A DNA stretch of 64,000 bases, taken from Limibacter armeniacum. GTDB taxonomy: Bacteria; Bacteroidota; Bacteroidia; Cytophagales; Flammeovirgaceae. Where the stretch lies: assembly GCF_036880985.1 (NCBI RefSeq), contig NZ_JBAJNO010000008.1, forward strand, positions 682,001 through 746,000, given 5' to 3'. Within the stretch, counting starts at the first letter, position 1, and every line of letters begins with the position of its first letter. The notes below the pieces were generated by a model. The model did no database searches, was not told the DNA's origin, and saw nothing but the letters and a program-made list of their open reading frames with translations. This document shows positions 34,760 to 42,397 of this stretch, one piece after another. The translations under genes and the position numbers were made by a program.

Positions 34760-34935
34760 GAATTATACCGCCCTTTCAGGACTAAAAATTGGTGTAAGCC
34801 AACGATGGGCGACGCCCATCGCTAATATATTTTGTCTCTTCAGGACTTTTGCCCGAAAGGGCTTTATAAAACAGCGATGGGTACACCCATCGTAAAGAAA
34901 GACCTATAAATCAGCCCTGAAAGAGCGAAATAGCG
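34760..34935. repeat. Composite REP-like palindrome cluster
   Basis: The segment holds GCGATGGGC-type hairpins (CGATGGGCGACGCCCATCG and GCGATGGGTACACCCATCG), GCCCGAAAGGGC, and 'gccctttcagga'/'cctgaaagagc' half-palindromes in inverted arrangement. It fills most of the 323-bp gap between the lipoprotein gene and the GNAT gene. This family differs from the cluster at 21505-21712. Confidence 0.7.
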
Positions 34936-35000
34936 ATATTTTTAATCCATAACTAACGTTATTTTAAACAGTGTAGCTGGTTATTGTATTGTTTGGGATT

Positions 35001-35483
35001 TTATAATTCCTTAAACATGATGTAGGTGTCTACAAATCCCAATGTTGCATGCCTAAACCCATTTGGTGTAGTTCCAATGATTTGAAAGCCATACCTTTTC
35101 CATAATTCAACCGCTTTTTTATTGGAGCTAACCACAATATTGAACTGGATTCCCTTGTAGCCACTTTCTTTGGCAAACTGGATGGAATGTTCACAGAGCA
35201 ATTTTCCTATTCCCTTTCCCTGTGCCTTAGGACTTACCATATAGCTGCAATTAGCAATATGGTTGCCCAAATCAATCTGATTAGGTTTTATAATATAGGT
35301 GCCTAATACCTGACCATCTTCTTCCGCGACAAATGTTGTCATATAATCAGCAAACCAATGTTTTGCCAGTTCTGATTTCGGTGTGTCAGGATAAAAAACA
35401 TAAGTGTCGCCAGTCTGAATTACTGCTGAAAAAATATCCCAAACCTGATTGTAGTCTGATGCTGTAGCATGTCTTATTTTCAT
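35001..35483 (-). CDS. GNAT-family N-acetyltransferase
   Basis: The 160-residue protein is a single GNAT domain. The acetyl-CoA pyrophosphate loop is 'VSPKAQGKGIGKLLCEH' (Q/RxxGxG/A), preceded by a strand 'NHIANCSYMV' and followed by 'IVVSSNKKAVELWKRYGFQIIGT', the usual C-terminal signature (cited as 'KKAVELWKRYGF'). The opening 'IRHATASDYNQVWDIF' is also typical. It may acetylate an amine or a protein N-terminus; substrate unknown. Confidence 0.9.
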   Translation of the reverse strand: MKIRHATASDYNQVWDIFSAVIQTGDTYVFYPDTPKSELAKHWFADYMTTFVAEEDGQVLGTYIIKPNQIDLGNHIANCSYMVSPKAQGKGIGKLLCEHSIQFAKESGYKGIQFNIVVSSNKKAVELWKRYGFQIIGTTPNGFRHATLGFVDTYIMFKEL

Positions 35484-35531
35484 GGTTGATTTATTTGAAC
35501 TGTAGTTGGTTTGATTATACTGTTTTTGTAT

Positions 35532-36440
35532 TTAATGGTTGCTTGGAAACGTTATTTTAAATATTTCCTCCGCCTTTTTATAATCAACTCCCAATTCACC
35601 ATTCCATCCAGCCAGTGGCATTACAATATCAGACCTGACGTGTTGGTTATCAAGCTTATTTTTATTTGGCAGTATTCCCGTAACAGCTAAAGTTTGAAGG
35701 ATACCATATCGTTTGTACTTATCTGTTTTGGGAAGGAGTTTTTCTTTTCCAATCCTGTTAGCCAGTTGACTGGGTGTTTCATCTTTTGGTGCATTATTTA
35801 TGGCAGCCAATAAATTTATCAGTAGATCAGAATCTTCTTGCGTAACCTGTACAGGGTGGCATGTCAAAATTTCTTCAAGTTCAAAAAGAAAGGAAATTGG
35901 AGATTCATTCCAGGAATGTCCGAGGTGGTAAGTGAAAAGTGTATGAGTCCGGTCTACAGACTTACTTTTTGGCAACCCACAAGTGCAAAAATTTTCATTT
36001 TCAAAATTGCTTGCTGGATTGAACTCGTGTTTAACCAAGTTCTTCACAAACCAGTAACTCATCAAGGTTTGTCGAAACCTTAATTCTCCTGAAAGTCCTT
36101 TTAGAAATAATGAGGCTGCAAACTCCAGTGTTATTTTTTGCTTGATTTCCAGTAATCGGTCTACTATCTGGTCATGCGTGTAATGTTGTATGTCATTTGG
36201 CAGAAGGTCTGCGTTTTTCAGCGTTTGGTAATCCTGATCAGATAGGAAACCCGTCTTGTATGGAACAATCCCAAATGTTTTAAAAACCTCGTGATTGTCA
36301 TGATCCGAGTTACTGTAATGGTAAACCTTCTTTAGTAATTTGGTTGCTTTGTCTTTGTTCATTAGGAGCTGGTATTCTAAAAAGTCAGATGTTAATTTTA
36401 TAGGATAAACAATTACTGCATACTGGTACAAGTTGTCCAC
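35532..36440 (-). CDS. Hypothetical protein, 302 residues
   Basis: I do not recognise this soluble protein. It is mainly helical, with a Cys pair 'FCTCGLPKS' and a His-rich segment 'RTHTLFTYHLGHSWNESP' in the middle; these could form a metal site but match no family I know. The C-terminal part has 'KYKRYGILQTLAVTGILPNK' (a helix-rich region that might resemble an HTH) and ends 'GELGVDYKKAEEIFKITF'. It is 48 bp upstream of the GNAT gene in the same direction; a 61-bp palindromic element lies at its 5' end. Confidence 0.6.
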   Translation of the reverse strand: MDNLYQYAVIVYPIKLTSDFLEYQLLMNKDKATKLLKKVYHYSNSDHDNHEVFKTFGIVPYKTGFLSDQDYQTLKNADLLPNDIQHYTHDQIVDRLLEIKQKITLEFAASLFLKGLSGELRFRQTLMSYWFVKNLVKHEFNPASNFENENFCTCGLPKSKSVDRTHTLFTYHLGHSWNESPISFLFELEEILTCHPVQVTQEDSDLLINLLAAINNAPKDETPSQLANRIGKEKLLPKTDKYKRYGILQTLAVTGILPNKNKLDNQHVRSDIVMPLAGWNGELGVDYKKAEEIFKITFPSNH

Positions 36441-36497
36441 ACTATCGTTTTAAACGTGCATAGCGAATACAGTAAGGCGGTACTTATACTAGTGTGG
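36437..36497. repeat. 61-bp palindromic element filling an intergenic gap
   Basis: Outer arms CCACACTA (36437-36444) and TAGTGTGG (36490-36497) enclose 'gcgaatacagtaaggcggta', a motif that recurs, inverted, beside both IS110 copies (near 37655-37680 and 40275-40300). It spans almost exactly the space between the DUF4279 stop and the next start. Confidence 0.6.
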
Positions 36498-36884
36498 TTA
36501 TAGTTCTATTTCTGTATTTCTTTGCCAACAGTCAATACACAATACTATTTCACTTTCACCCAGTCTTTTCATTTCTTTTGGGTGATATTCCATTCCACAT
36601 TGTTCATAATATTCATAAAGCAGCCAAAAAGATATATTATCTCTAGTAATCTCCATTTTTTCAAGATCAGAGAATTTTGGTTCTAATATATCTAGAAATT
36701 GATTTATGAAATCGAAATAAGGATCTTCGTCAGCTATATCAACTGAGTAAATCCAAATATCAAATGGATTATTATCAAATTTACTTTCAGGGAATTCTGT
36801 TGGTTGAACCCCTAGCAGTTTTGAGATTGCATTGTAGTTGTCTTGCGAGCCGTTAGTGTAGATTTGTAGTCTGTGATATTTCAT
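36498..36884 (-). CDS. DUF4279-like protein
   Basis: The 128-residue protein starts with 'YHRLQIYTNGSQDNYNAISK', where the ferredoxin-like first strand and helix of DUF4279 proteins is expected, and continues 'LLGVQPTEFPES', the usual position of the family's 'LGIxPTxxxxxG' motif. The ending 'ISFWLLYEYYEQCGMEYHPK' and 'IVLCIDCWQR' agree with this. Members often occur as orphan immunity-type or toxin-associated genes, but that role is inference. Soluble, no signal peptide. Confidence 0.65.
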   Translation of the reverse strand: MKYHRLQIYTNGSQDNYNAISKLLGVQPTEFPESKFDNNPFDIWIYSVDIADEDPYFDFINQFLDILEPKFSDLEKMEITRDNISFWLLYEYYEQCGMEYHPKEMKRLGESEIVLCIDCWQRNTEIEL

Positions 36885-36912
36885 TTTTTTGAGATTTGTT
36901 TACGAATATTAT

Positions 36913-36948
36913 CCTCGCTGGCGCGATACAGTGCCTTACGCTAGTGGG
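36913..36948. repeat. REP-like palindrome
   Basis: The imperfect inverted repeat 'cctcgctggcgcg' / 'cttacgctagtggg' surrounds 'atacagtg'. Half of the same sequence ('acagtaccttgcgcYagtgg') follows both IS110 copies at 39224 and 41844, and another half is at 40022-40036. Confidence 0.65.
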
Positions 36949-36962
36949 TAATTATATAAAGT

Positions 36963-37388
36963 TTATGCTTCCTTTTTGTGCTTTCTTATTTTAATGAAAT
37001 TAAGCATTACGTTTAATAGTGATGATATAGAGATAATTGTTGCGAAATAAAGTGAAATGATTGAAGAAATTTCTTCCTCCCCGTTGAGGATTGGCGTATT
37101 GTTTATGATTATATTACTTGAGTGATACGTGAAATTATTAAAGTGGGAAATGTAAGCCCCTATAATAAATGATATAATCGATGAGATAATTGTTTTTTTG
37201 TAATTAGCTGGTTGTGTGTATTTCTTGTTTACGAAGTAGTAGGGTGTCGTGAAAATTAATGATATACCAATTGTATAACCTATTAGAGTTGTTGAAATTG
37301 AAAATTCGCTTACATCTATTGATGCTATTCCTAATATCCCAAAGTTGACAAATAGAAGTGAAAAAAATAATTTTAATGCTTTATCCAT
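36963..37388 (-). CDS. Small four-TM hypothetical membrane protein
   Basis: The 141-residue protein has four hydrophobic segments (about 5-21, 30-50, 66-82, 108-128) and ends with a basic tail 'KIRKHKKEA'. No family recognised. GC content is low compared with the chromosomal genes, as for other genes in this stretch, which fits recent acquisition. Confidence 0.55.
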   Translation of the reverse strand: MDKALKLFFSLLFVNFGILGIASIDVSEFSISTTLIGYTIGISLIFTTPYYFVNKKYTQPANYKKTIISSIISFIIGAYISHFNNFTYHSSNIIINNTPILNGEEEISSIISLYFATIISISSLLNVMLNFIKIRKHKKEA

Positions 37389-37446
37389 TTTTTACTTATT
37401 AAGCCTAACGATTAAATCATTGTGTAGAGAGTGCCGTAATACGGTA

Positions 37447-37657
37447 CTTGTGCCTAAACTATTTTGGAAGTATTTACTTCATTTACCCCGAAAGTATTAA
37501 TTTCTTCCATGTCAAGAAAATTTAGGGTTAACGGCATTAGAAGCTATTCCCTGAATACTATTACAATGGACATATTTTTAGAGAGAAGAATTTTAAGCTT
37601 GTGACTTTATGTTGAATCGTGGGAAATAAATGCTTTTTCTAAAAAATTAAGCACAAG
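37447..37657. repeat. 211-bp MITE-like repeat, copy 1
   Basis: The ends are 'cttgtgcctaa' and 'ttaagcacaag' (10 of 11 bases complementary); here the complementarity extends outward to CGGTACTTGTGC. Copy 2 at 40067-40277 differs at about 13 positions over 216 bp (this repeat plus a few flanking bases). No open frame. Both copies lie immediately left of an IS110 insertion in the same orientation. Confidence 0.7.
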
Positions 37658-37754
37658 TACCGCCTTACTGCATTCGCTTCGCTCACTTGTTAGGCTAATA
37701 CTCATATAATTGCACATCATATAAAAGTACAATTTCTTTATTTACTTGGGGTAT

Positions 37755-37955
37755 GTTCAGCAGGGAAGAGTAAGGGCTCAAATACTAAGTATACATTTTG
37801 TAATACAGTGCGCAAGGGACTCCCTTCCCTGTATATTCTTTCAGAACCTGAACAGTACCTAAGGACACAGGCTTATACCTGTGATCCAGCATCAAAAATG
37901 AGTAAAGGTGAGCAAAGAATAGGAACATTTCAGATGTATAATACCAAACTCTCTC
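37755..37955 (+). ncRNA. Candidate bridge RNA of IS110 copy 1
   Basis: IS110-group elements encode a target- and donor-recognising bridge RNA in the non-coding left end. Here this region carries a long-range stem CAGGGAAG (37761-37768) with CTTCCCTG (37824-37831) enclosing a 55-nt loop, then a second hairpin CACAGG / CCTGTG (37866-37883). This is compatible with a two-loop bridge RNA. Limits are approximate and expression is inferred. Confidence 0.5.
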
Positions 37956-37959
37956 TACT

Positions 37960-39024
37960 ATGGCGGTTAAGTATTCCCTCGGTATCGACATGTCCAAACA
38001 AAACTTCAAGGTATGTTTCCTATCCAAGGATCTTGATGGACATTGCAAGGTGAAAGGCAGCAAAGGATTTGAAAACTCTTTGGCAGGCTTTACCAGATTC
38101 AAGGAGTGGTATGAGCAGCGGCAAAGGGAAAAGTTACCTTGCAGTTTTGTACTGGAGGCAACCGGCAACTACCATGAGCAGCTGGCTTGGTTTCTTTTTA
38201 GAGAAGGGCAGACTGTTCATGTAGTATTGGCCAACCGGGCGAAAAACTACCTGAAGAGTTTGGGGTTGAAGAGTAAAAATGATCACATCGATGCAAAGGG
38301 ATTAGCCCAAATGGGGGCAGATCAGCAACTATCGGTTTGGCAGCCATTGTCTGAAAACCTGTATGTGCTTCGAAGCATGACCCGTTACCATGAGGACCTG
38401 TGCAAAGTACTGGTACAATTCAAGAACCAGTCCAAGCAACTGACATACAGCATGTACCCACTCCGAGAAGTTGCTGAGGGGCTTCAAGTTGCATTGGAGG
38501 CAATAGAAAAACAGCTTCAGGAAATAGAGCAACAGATCGGGTTATTGATTGAAAAAGATGAGGCTTTGCGTAAAAAAGTAGCATACATGACTTCAGTCAA
38601 GGGAGTCGGTCTGATGACAGCTGCTGTAGTAGTGGCTGAGACCAATGGGTTTTCACTGGTTCATAACGGAAAGCAACTCACTAGTTATGCCGGCTATGAT
38701 GTACGGGAAAACCAGTCAGGTCAGCGGCGGGGTACTACTAGTATCTCCAAGAAAGGGAACAGTCATATACGCCGGATCATGCACATGGCCGCTTTGAATG
38801 TAGTGCGCTATAAAGTGGGAAATTTCAGCAACCTTCAGCAACGGGTCTATGAGCGCTCGGGCTATAAAATGAAAGGCTATGTGGCTGTACAGTCCAAGCT
38901 TTTGAGATTACTCTATACTTTATGGAAAACAGAGCAATGTTTTGAACCTAGGCGGTCAGAAAAGAATACAAAAGGTCTAATCAATGAAACTAAAAGTCAG
39001 GAAAGAGATATGAATCGCTCTTAA
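37960..39024 (+). CDS. IS110-family transposase (DEDD recombinase)
   Basis: The 354-residue protein has the RuvC-like DEDD domain: Asp10 ('LGIDMSKQNF'), Glu66 ('VLEATGNYHEQL'), Asp108 and Asp111 ('SKNDHIDAKGLAQ'). The C-terminal Transposase_20 domain has 'MTSVKGVGLMTAAVVVAE' and 'TSISKKGNSHIRRIMHMAAL', which holds the conserved Ser-containing motif. A coiled coil links them (about 170-205). It differs from copy 2 only at residue 274 (Met here, Ile there). The element appears intact and possibly active. Confidence 0.94.
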   Translation: MAVKYSLGIDMSKQNFKVCFLSKDLDGHCKVKGSKGFENSLAGFTRFKEWYEQRQREKLPCSFVLEATGNYHEQLAWFLFREGQTVHVVLANRAKNYLKSLGLKSKNDHIDAKGLAQMGADQQLSVWQPLSENLYVLRSMTRYHEDLCKVLVQFKNQSKQLTYSMYPLREVAEGLQVALEAIEKQLQEIEQQIGLLIEKDEALRKKVAYMTSVKGVGLMTAAVVVAETNGFSLVHNGKQLTSYAGYDVRENQSGQRRGTTSISKKGNSHIRRIMHMAALNVVRYKVGNFSNLQQRVYERSGYKMKGYVAVQSKLLRLLYTLWKTEQCFEPRRSEKNTKGLINETKSQERDMNRS

Positions 39025-39241
39025 GGGCGGGAAATGACAGCGTGTGAGTGAAACGAGCTAAGCGAAAATTTCCGCCTGAAAAGGCGATACTAGTCTGCTT
39101 TTGCCAAATAAAAAGTAGCCACACGATGGTGGCTACACGGGGTAGATACAGAAAATGTTTTTCTATGATCTCCTCTCAAAGAGCAATCTACAAAAAATAC
39201 AAAAATTTTTCTTGCATTTAATCACAGTACCTTGCGCCAGT

Positions 39242-39409
39242 GGGGAAAAGTTAGAAGGTAACCATTTTAAAGCTTATATTCTTCAATCCCAACATCACAC
39301 ATTCGATCTTTTACCCAAAGATCAACAGATTGAAATTAAACGTAGGATTAAAGAGTATATACAAGTAGAAAATCCAATACTTTATGAGAAATATTATTTG
39401 AAAAGATGA
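39242..39409 (+). pseudogene. 3' fragment of an unknown gene, cut by IS110 copy 1
   Basis: About 55 in-frame codons with normal protein character ('KAYILQSQHHTFDLLPKD', 'IEIKRRIKEYIQVENP') follow directly after the right end of the element. No start is present outside it; the open frame merely runs back into IS DNA. Its stop overlaps the start of the next gene (ATGA), a translational coupling that suggests an operon existed before the insertion. Family not recognised; a toxin C-terminus followed by an immunity lipoprotein is one guess without direct support. Confidence 0.5.
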
Positions 39410-39984
39410 GAGTATTATTATTATTATTGTTATTATTATTAACTTCTTGTAAAGAAAGAAATAATGATCATTATATAATGACGCTAAAATCAGTTAATTT
39501 TGAATGTAATGGAGATGTAAATGATAGTATTCCTTATTTCCCCTATAATGCATTTTTAATTTTTGAAGTAGTTAATTTAGGATATGATACATTGTACTTT
39601 GTTTCAAACTTTAATAAATATGGACAAGAAATTGTTGGCCATAAAAATTATGGTGTTTTTAGTATTTGTGCTTATAGTGACACTATAAACCTTAGAACTA
39701 ATGATGATGTAATTGTTGAAATTGTAAAAGGCAATACTGTAGAGTGTATAGCAGAATTAGATAGTATTGATTTTTTTAATAAATACTCTTTTCCTTCCTT
39801 GAAGGAAGAATTATTTGACTTATTCACTAATAATGAGATTTACTATATTCCTTACGTTGAAGATTATAAGAGTGAAAATATAGTTTCGAATTATCCAGCA
39901 GATATCAGAAGAGTTTTAATATCTGAAGATATTGCTTTGTTTTTTATTGTTAATGGAAAAGTGGTCGATACTTATACAAAGTGA
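39406..39984 (+). CDS. Hypothetical lipoprotein, AT-rich
   Basis: The 192-residue protein has a short lipoprotein signal: a run of nine Leu followed by 'TSC' (Cys15). The Leu run is encoded by (TTA/TTG)n triplets, a microsatellite-like tract. The mature part is beta-rich and acidic ('YNAFLIFEVVNLGYDTLYFV'). Base composition is far more AT-rich than flanking chromosomal genes, suggesting transfer. No family recognised. The ATGA overlap couples it to the truncated gene upstream. Confidence 0.65.
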   Translation: MRVLLLLLLLLLTSCKERNNDHYIMTLKSVNFECNGDVNDSIPYFPYNAFLIFEVVNLGYDTLYFVSNFNKYGQEIVGHKNYGVFSICAYSDTINLRTNDDVIVEIVKGNTVECIAELDSIDFFNKYSFPSLKEELFDLFTNNEIYYIPYVEDYKSENIVSNYPADIRRVLISEDIALFFIVNGKVVDTYTK

Positions 39985-40066
39985 TTAATACATATCTTAT
40001 TGTTATATATATTTACAATACTCCCCGACTGGCGCAAGAATGTGGGTTGATTAGCGCAATAGCTTT

Positions 40067-40277
40067 CTTGTGCCTAAACTATTTTGGAAGTATTTACTTC
40101 TTATATCCCGAAAGTATTAATTTCTTCCATGCCAAGAAAATTTAGGATTAACGGCTTTAGAAGCTATTCCCTGAATACTATTACAATGGACATTTTTTTA
40201 GAGAGAAGAATTTTAGGCTTGTGACTTTATGTTGAATTGCGGGAAATAAATGCTTTTTCTAAAAAATTAAGTACAAG
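40067..40277. repeat. 211-bp MITE-like repeat, copy 2
   Basis: Homologous to 37447-37657, in the same orientation and at the same distance from the transposase. Its left neighbour (40021-40066) contains a REP half ('cccgactggcgcaag') unrelated to the left flank of copy 1, so the shared sequence begins sharply at 'cttgtgcctaaact'. Confidence 0.7.
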
Positions 40278-40374
40278 TGCCACCTTACTGCATTCGCTTC
40301 GCTCACTTGTTAGGCTAATACTCATATAATTGCACATCATATAAAAGTACAATTTCTTTATTTACTTGGGGTAT

Positions 40375-40575
40375 GTTCAGCAGGGAAGAGTAAGGGCTCA
40401 AATACTAAGTATACATTTTGTAATACAGTGCGCAAGGGACTCCCTTCCCTGTATATTCTTTCAGAACCTGAACAGTACCTAAGGACACAGGCTTATACCT
40501 GTGATCCAGCATCAAAAATGAGTAAAGGTGAGCAAAGAATAGGAACATTTCAGATGTATAATACCAAACTCTCTC
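40375..40575 (+). ncRNA. Candidate bridge RNA of IS110 copy 2
   Basis: Identical to the structured left-end region of copy 1 (stems at 40381-40388/40444-40451 and 40486-40503). Assignment rests on family knowledge and visible hairpins only. Confidence 0.5.
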
Positions 40576-40579
40576 TACT

Positions 40580-41644
40580 ATGGCGGTTAAGTATTCCCTC
40601 GGTATCGACATGTCCAAACAAAACTTCAAGGTATGTTTCCTATCCAAGGATCTTGATGGACATTGCAAGGTGAAAGGCAGCAAAGGATTTGAAAACTCTT
40701 TGGCAGGCTTTACCAGATTCAAGGAGTGGTATGAGCAGCGGCAAAGGGAAAAGTTACCTTGCAGTTTTGTACTGGAGGCAACCGGCAACTACCATGAGCA
40801 GCTGGCTTGGTTTCTTTTTAGAGAAGGGCAGACTGTTCATGTAGTATTGGCCAACCGGGCGAAAAACTACCTGAAGAGTTTGGGGTTGAAGAGTAAAAAT
40901 GATCACATCGATGCAAAGGGATTAGCCCAAATGGGGGCAGATCAGCAACTATCGGTTTGGCAGCCATTGTCTGAAAACCTGTATGTGCTTCGAAGCATGA
41001 CCCGTTACCATGAGGACCTGTGCAAAGTACTGGTACAATTCAAGAACCAGTCCAAGCAACTGACATACAGCATGTACCCACTCCGAGAAGTTGCTGAGGG
41101 GCTTCAAGTTGCATTGGAGGCAATAGAAAAACAGCTTCAGGAAATAGAGCAACAGATCGGGTTATTGATTGAAAAAGATGAGGCTTTGCGTAAAAAAGTA
41201 GCATACATGACTTCTGTCAAGGGAGTCGGTCTGATGACAGCTGCTGTAGTAGTGGCTGAGACCAATGGGTTTTCACTGGTTCATAACGGAAAGCAACTCA
41301 CTAGTTATGCCGGCTATGATGTACGGGAAAACCAGTCAGGTCAGCGGCGGGGTACTACTAGTATCTCCAAGAAAGGGAACAGTCATATACGCCGGATCAT
41401 ACACATGGCCGCTTTGAATGTAGTGCGCTATAAAGTGGGAAATTTCAGCAACCTTCAGCAACGGGTCTATGAGCGCTCGGGCTATAAAATGAAAGGCTAT
41501 GTGGCTGTACAGTCCAAGCTTTTGAGATTACTCTATACTTTATGGAAAACAGAGCAATGTTTTGAACCTAGGCGGTCAGAAAAGAATACAAAAGGTCTAA
41601 TCAATGAAACTAAAAGTCAGGAAAGAGATATGAATCGCTCTTAA
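40580..41644 (+). CDS. IS110-family transposase (DEDD recombinase)
   Basis: Same 354-residue protein as at 37960, with Ile instead of Met at residue 274 and otherwise the same DEDD residues and C-terminal motif. Reading frame intact. Confidence 0.94.
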   Translation: MAVKYSLGIDMSKQNFKVCFLSKDLDGHCKVKGSKGFENSLAGFTRFKEWYEQRQREKLPCSFVLEATGNYHEQLAWFLFREGQTVHVVLANRAKNYLKSLGLKSKNDHIDAKGLAQMGADQQLSVWQPLSENLYVLRSMTRYHEDLCKVLVQFKNQSKQLTYSMYPLREVAEGLQVALEAIEKQLQEIEQQIGLLIEKDEALRKKVAYMTSVKGVGLMTAAVVVAETNGFSLVHNGKQLTSYAGYDVRENQSGQRRGTTSISKKGNSHIRRIIHMAALNVVRYKVGNFSNLQQRVYERSGYKMKGYVAVQSKLLRLLYTLWKTEQCFEPRRSEKNTKGLINETKSQERDMNRS

Positions 41645-41856
41645 GGGCGGGAAATGACAGCGTGTGAGTGAAACGAGCTAAGCGAAAATTTCCGCCTGAA
41701 AAGGCGATACTAGTCTGCTTTTGCCAAATAAAAAGTAGCCACACGATGGTGGCTACACGGGGTAGATACAGAAAATGTTTTTCTATGATCTCCTCTCAAA
41801 GAGCAATCTACAAAAAATACAAAAATTTTTCTTGCATTTAATCACAGTACCTTGCG

Positions 41857-41943
41857 CTAGTGGGGGTTATCTTGTATATACTCAAGAGCATCAAGTAACT
41901 TTTCTTTTTTGAGGTAAATTTTATAGTCGTAATCTAATCCCAT
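41857..41943 (-). pseudogene. 5' fragment of an unknown gene, cut at the IS110/REP junction
   Basis: A 28-codon frame starts at ATG 41943 with the natural-looking sequence 'MGLDYDYKIYLKKEKLLDAL' and stops inside the REP half at the IS right end ('DNPH' then TAG). The start lies 9 bp downstream of the stop of the gene at 41953-42300, in the same direction, which fits an operon truncated by the insertion. The rest of the gene is not visible on the other side. Confidence 0.55.
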
Positions 41944-41952
41944 ATACTCCTA

Positions 41953-42300
41953 TTAATGCCAATCATGTTTACAATATCTACATTGTTTAGCTGTTGGTGT
42001 TCTTGCGATTCCATCACATTTAGGGCATTTATTTAATGTTAATTCGTCTAAATGTTCATTAAACACTCTTTCTGCTACTCTTTGGTGAAACTTCTGGATT
42101 CCACCTTTTAATAGCTTTAAAACTTCAGGGTCATTCGAGCTGTCTCTTTTATAAGCGATAGCTATTTTTTCAACTCGCTCCTTATATGGTAAGAATTTAA
42201 TCTGAGCAATGTGATGTTTAAAAGCAGCTTTTTCTAACTCATTGTAAAAGTCAGTGCAATAGATTGAAATGTATTCTATGATATCTTGCTTATGCTTCAT
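41953..42300 (-). CDS. Small hypothetical protein with C-terminal zinc ribbon
   Basis: The 115-residue protein is helical for about 85 residues and ends in 'NKCPKCDGIARTPTAKQCRYCKHDWH', cited as the two pairs 'CPKC' and 'CRYC' 16 residues apart, a clear zinc ribbon. No enzymatic motif. It heads the truncated minus-strand operon next to IS110 copy 2. Confidence 0.65.
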   Translation of the reverse strand: MKHKQDIIEYISIYCTDFYNELEKAAFKHHIAQIKFLPYKERVEKIAIAYKRDSSNDPEVLKLLKGGIQKFHQRVAERVFNEHLDELTLNKCPKCDGIARTPTAKQCRYCKHDWH

Positions 42301-42397
42301 TTTAATTACAGATATTAACTACCTAAAAAAAACATGGCGTTTATCCTCTAAAAGCAGAAAGATAAAACGTCATTGCGATTACTTTATATTTATCAGT

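Larger units (their letters stand above)
37663..39237 (+). mobile_element. IS110-family insertion sequence, copy 1
   Basis: The span given is the stretch nearly identical to copy 2 (40283-41857), with only two differences seen in 1,575 bp (38595 and 38781). It holds one transposase gene, about 260-295 bp of 5' non-coding DNA and about 210 bp of 3' non-coding DNA. No terminal inverted repeats are visible, as expected for the family. The exact ends may lie some tens of bases inside these limits. Confidence 0.88.
40283..41857 (+). mobile_element. IS110-family insertion sequence, copy 2
   Basis: Near-identical to copy 1 (two differences), 2,620 bp to the right in direct orientation. The right end abuts 'acagtaccttgcgctagtgg', the same REP half that follows copy 1. 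The two copies could recombine and delete the lipoprotein gene between them. Confidence 0.88.

Noticed and set aside
36437..37700. Chromosomal integron cassette array: GCCTAAC at 37392 and GTTAGGC at 37693, single genes split by palindromes
   Set aside because: The two 7-mers are 300 bp apart, too far for one attC; no integrase gene is present and the palindromes are of different families. The 211-bp repeat and REPs explain the pattern better.
37785..38168. 127-codon minus-strand frame, repeated at 40405-40788
   Set aside because: It lies antisense across the IS110 left end and transposase start, and is duplicated only because the IS is. No protein character independent of the transposase.
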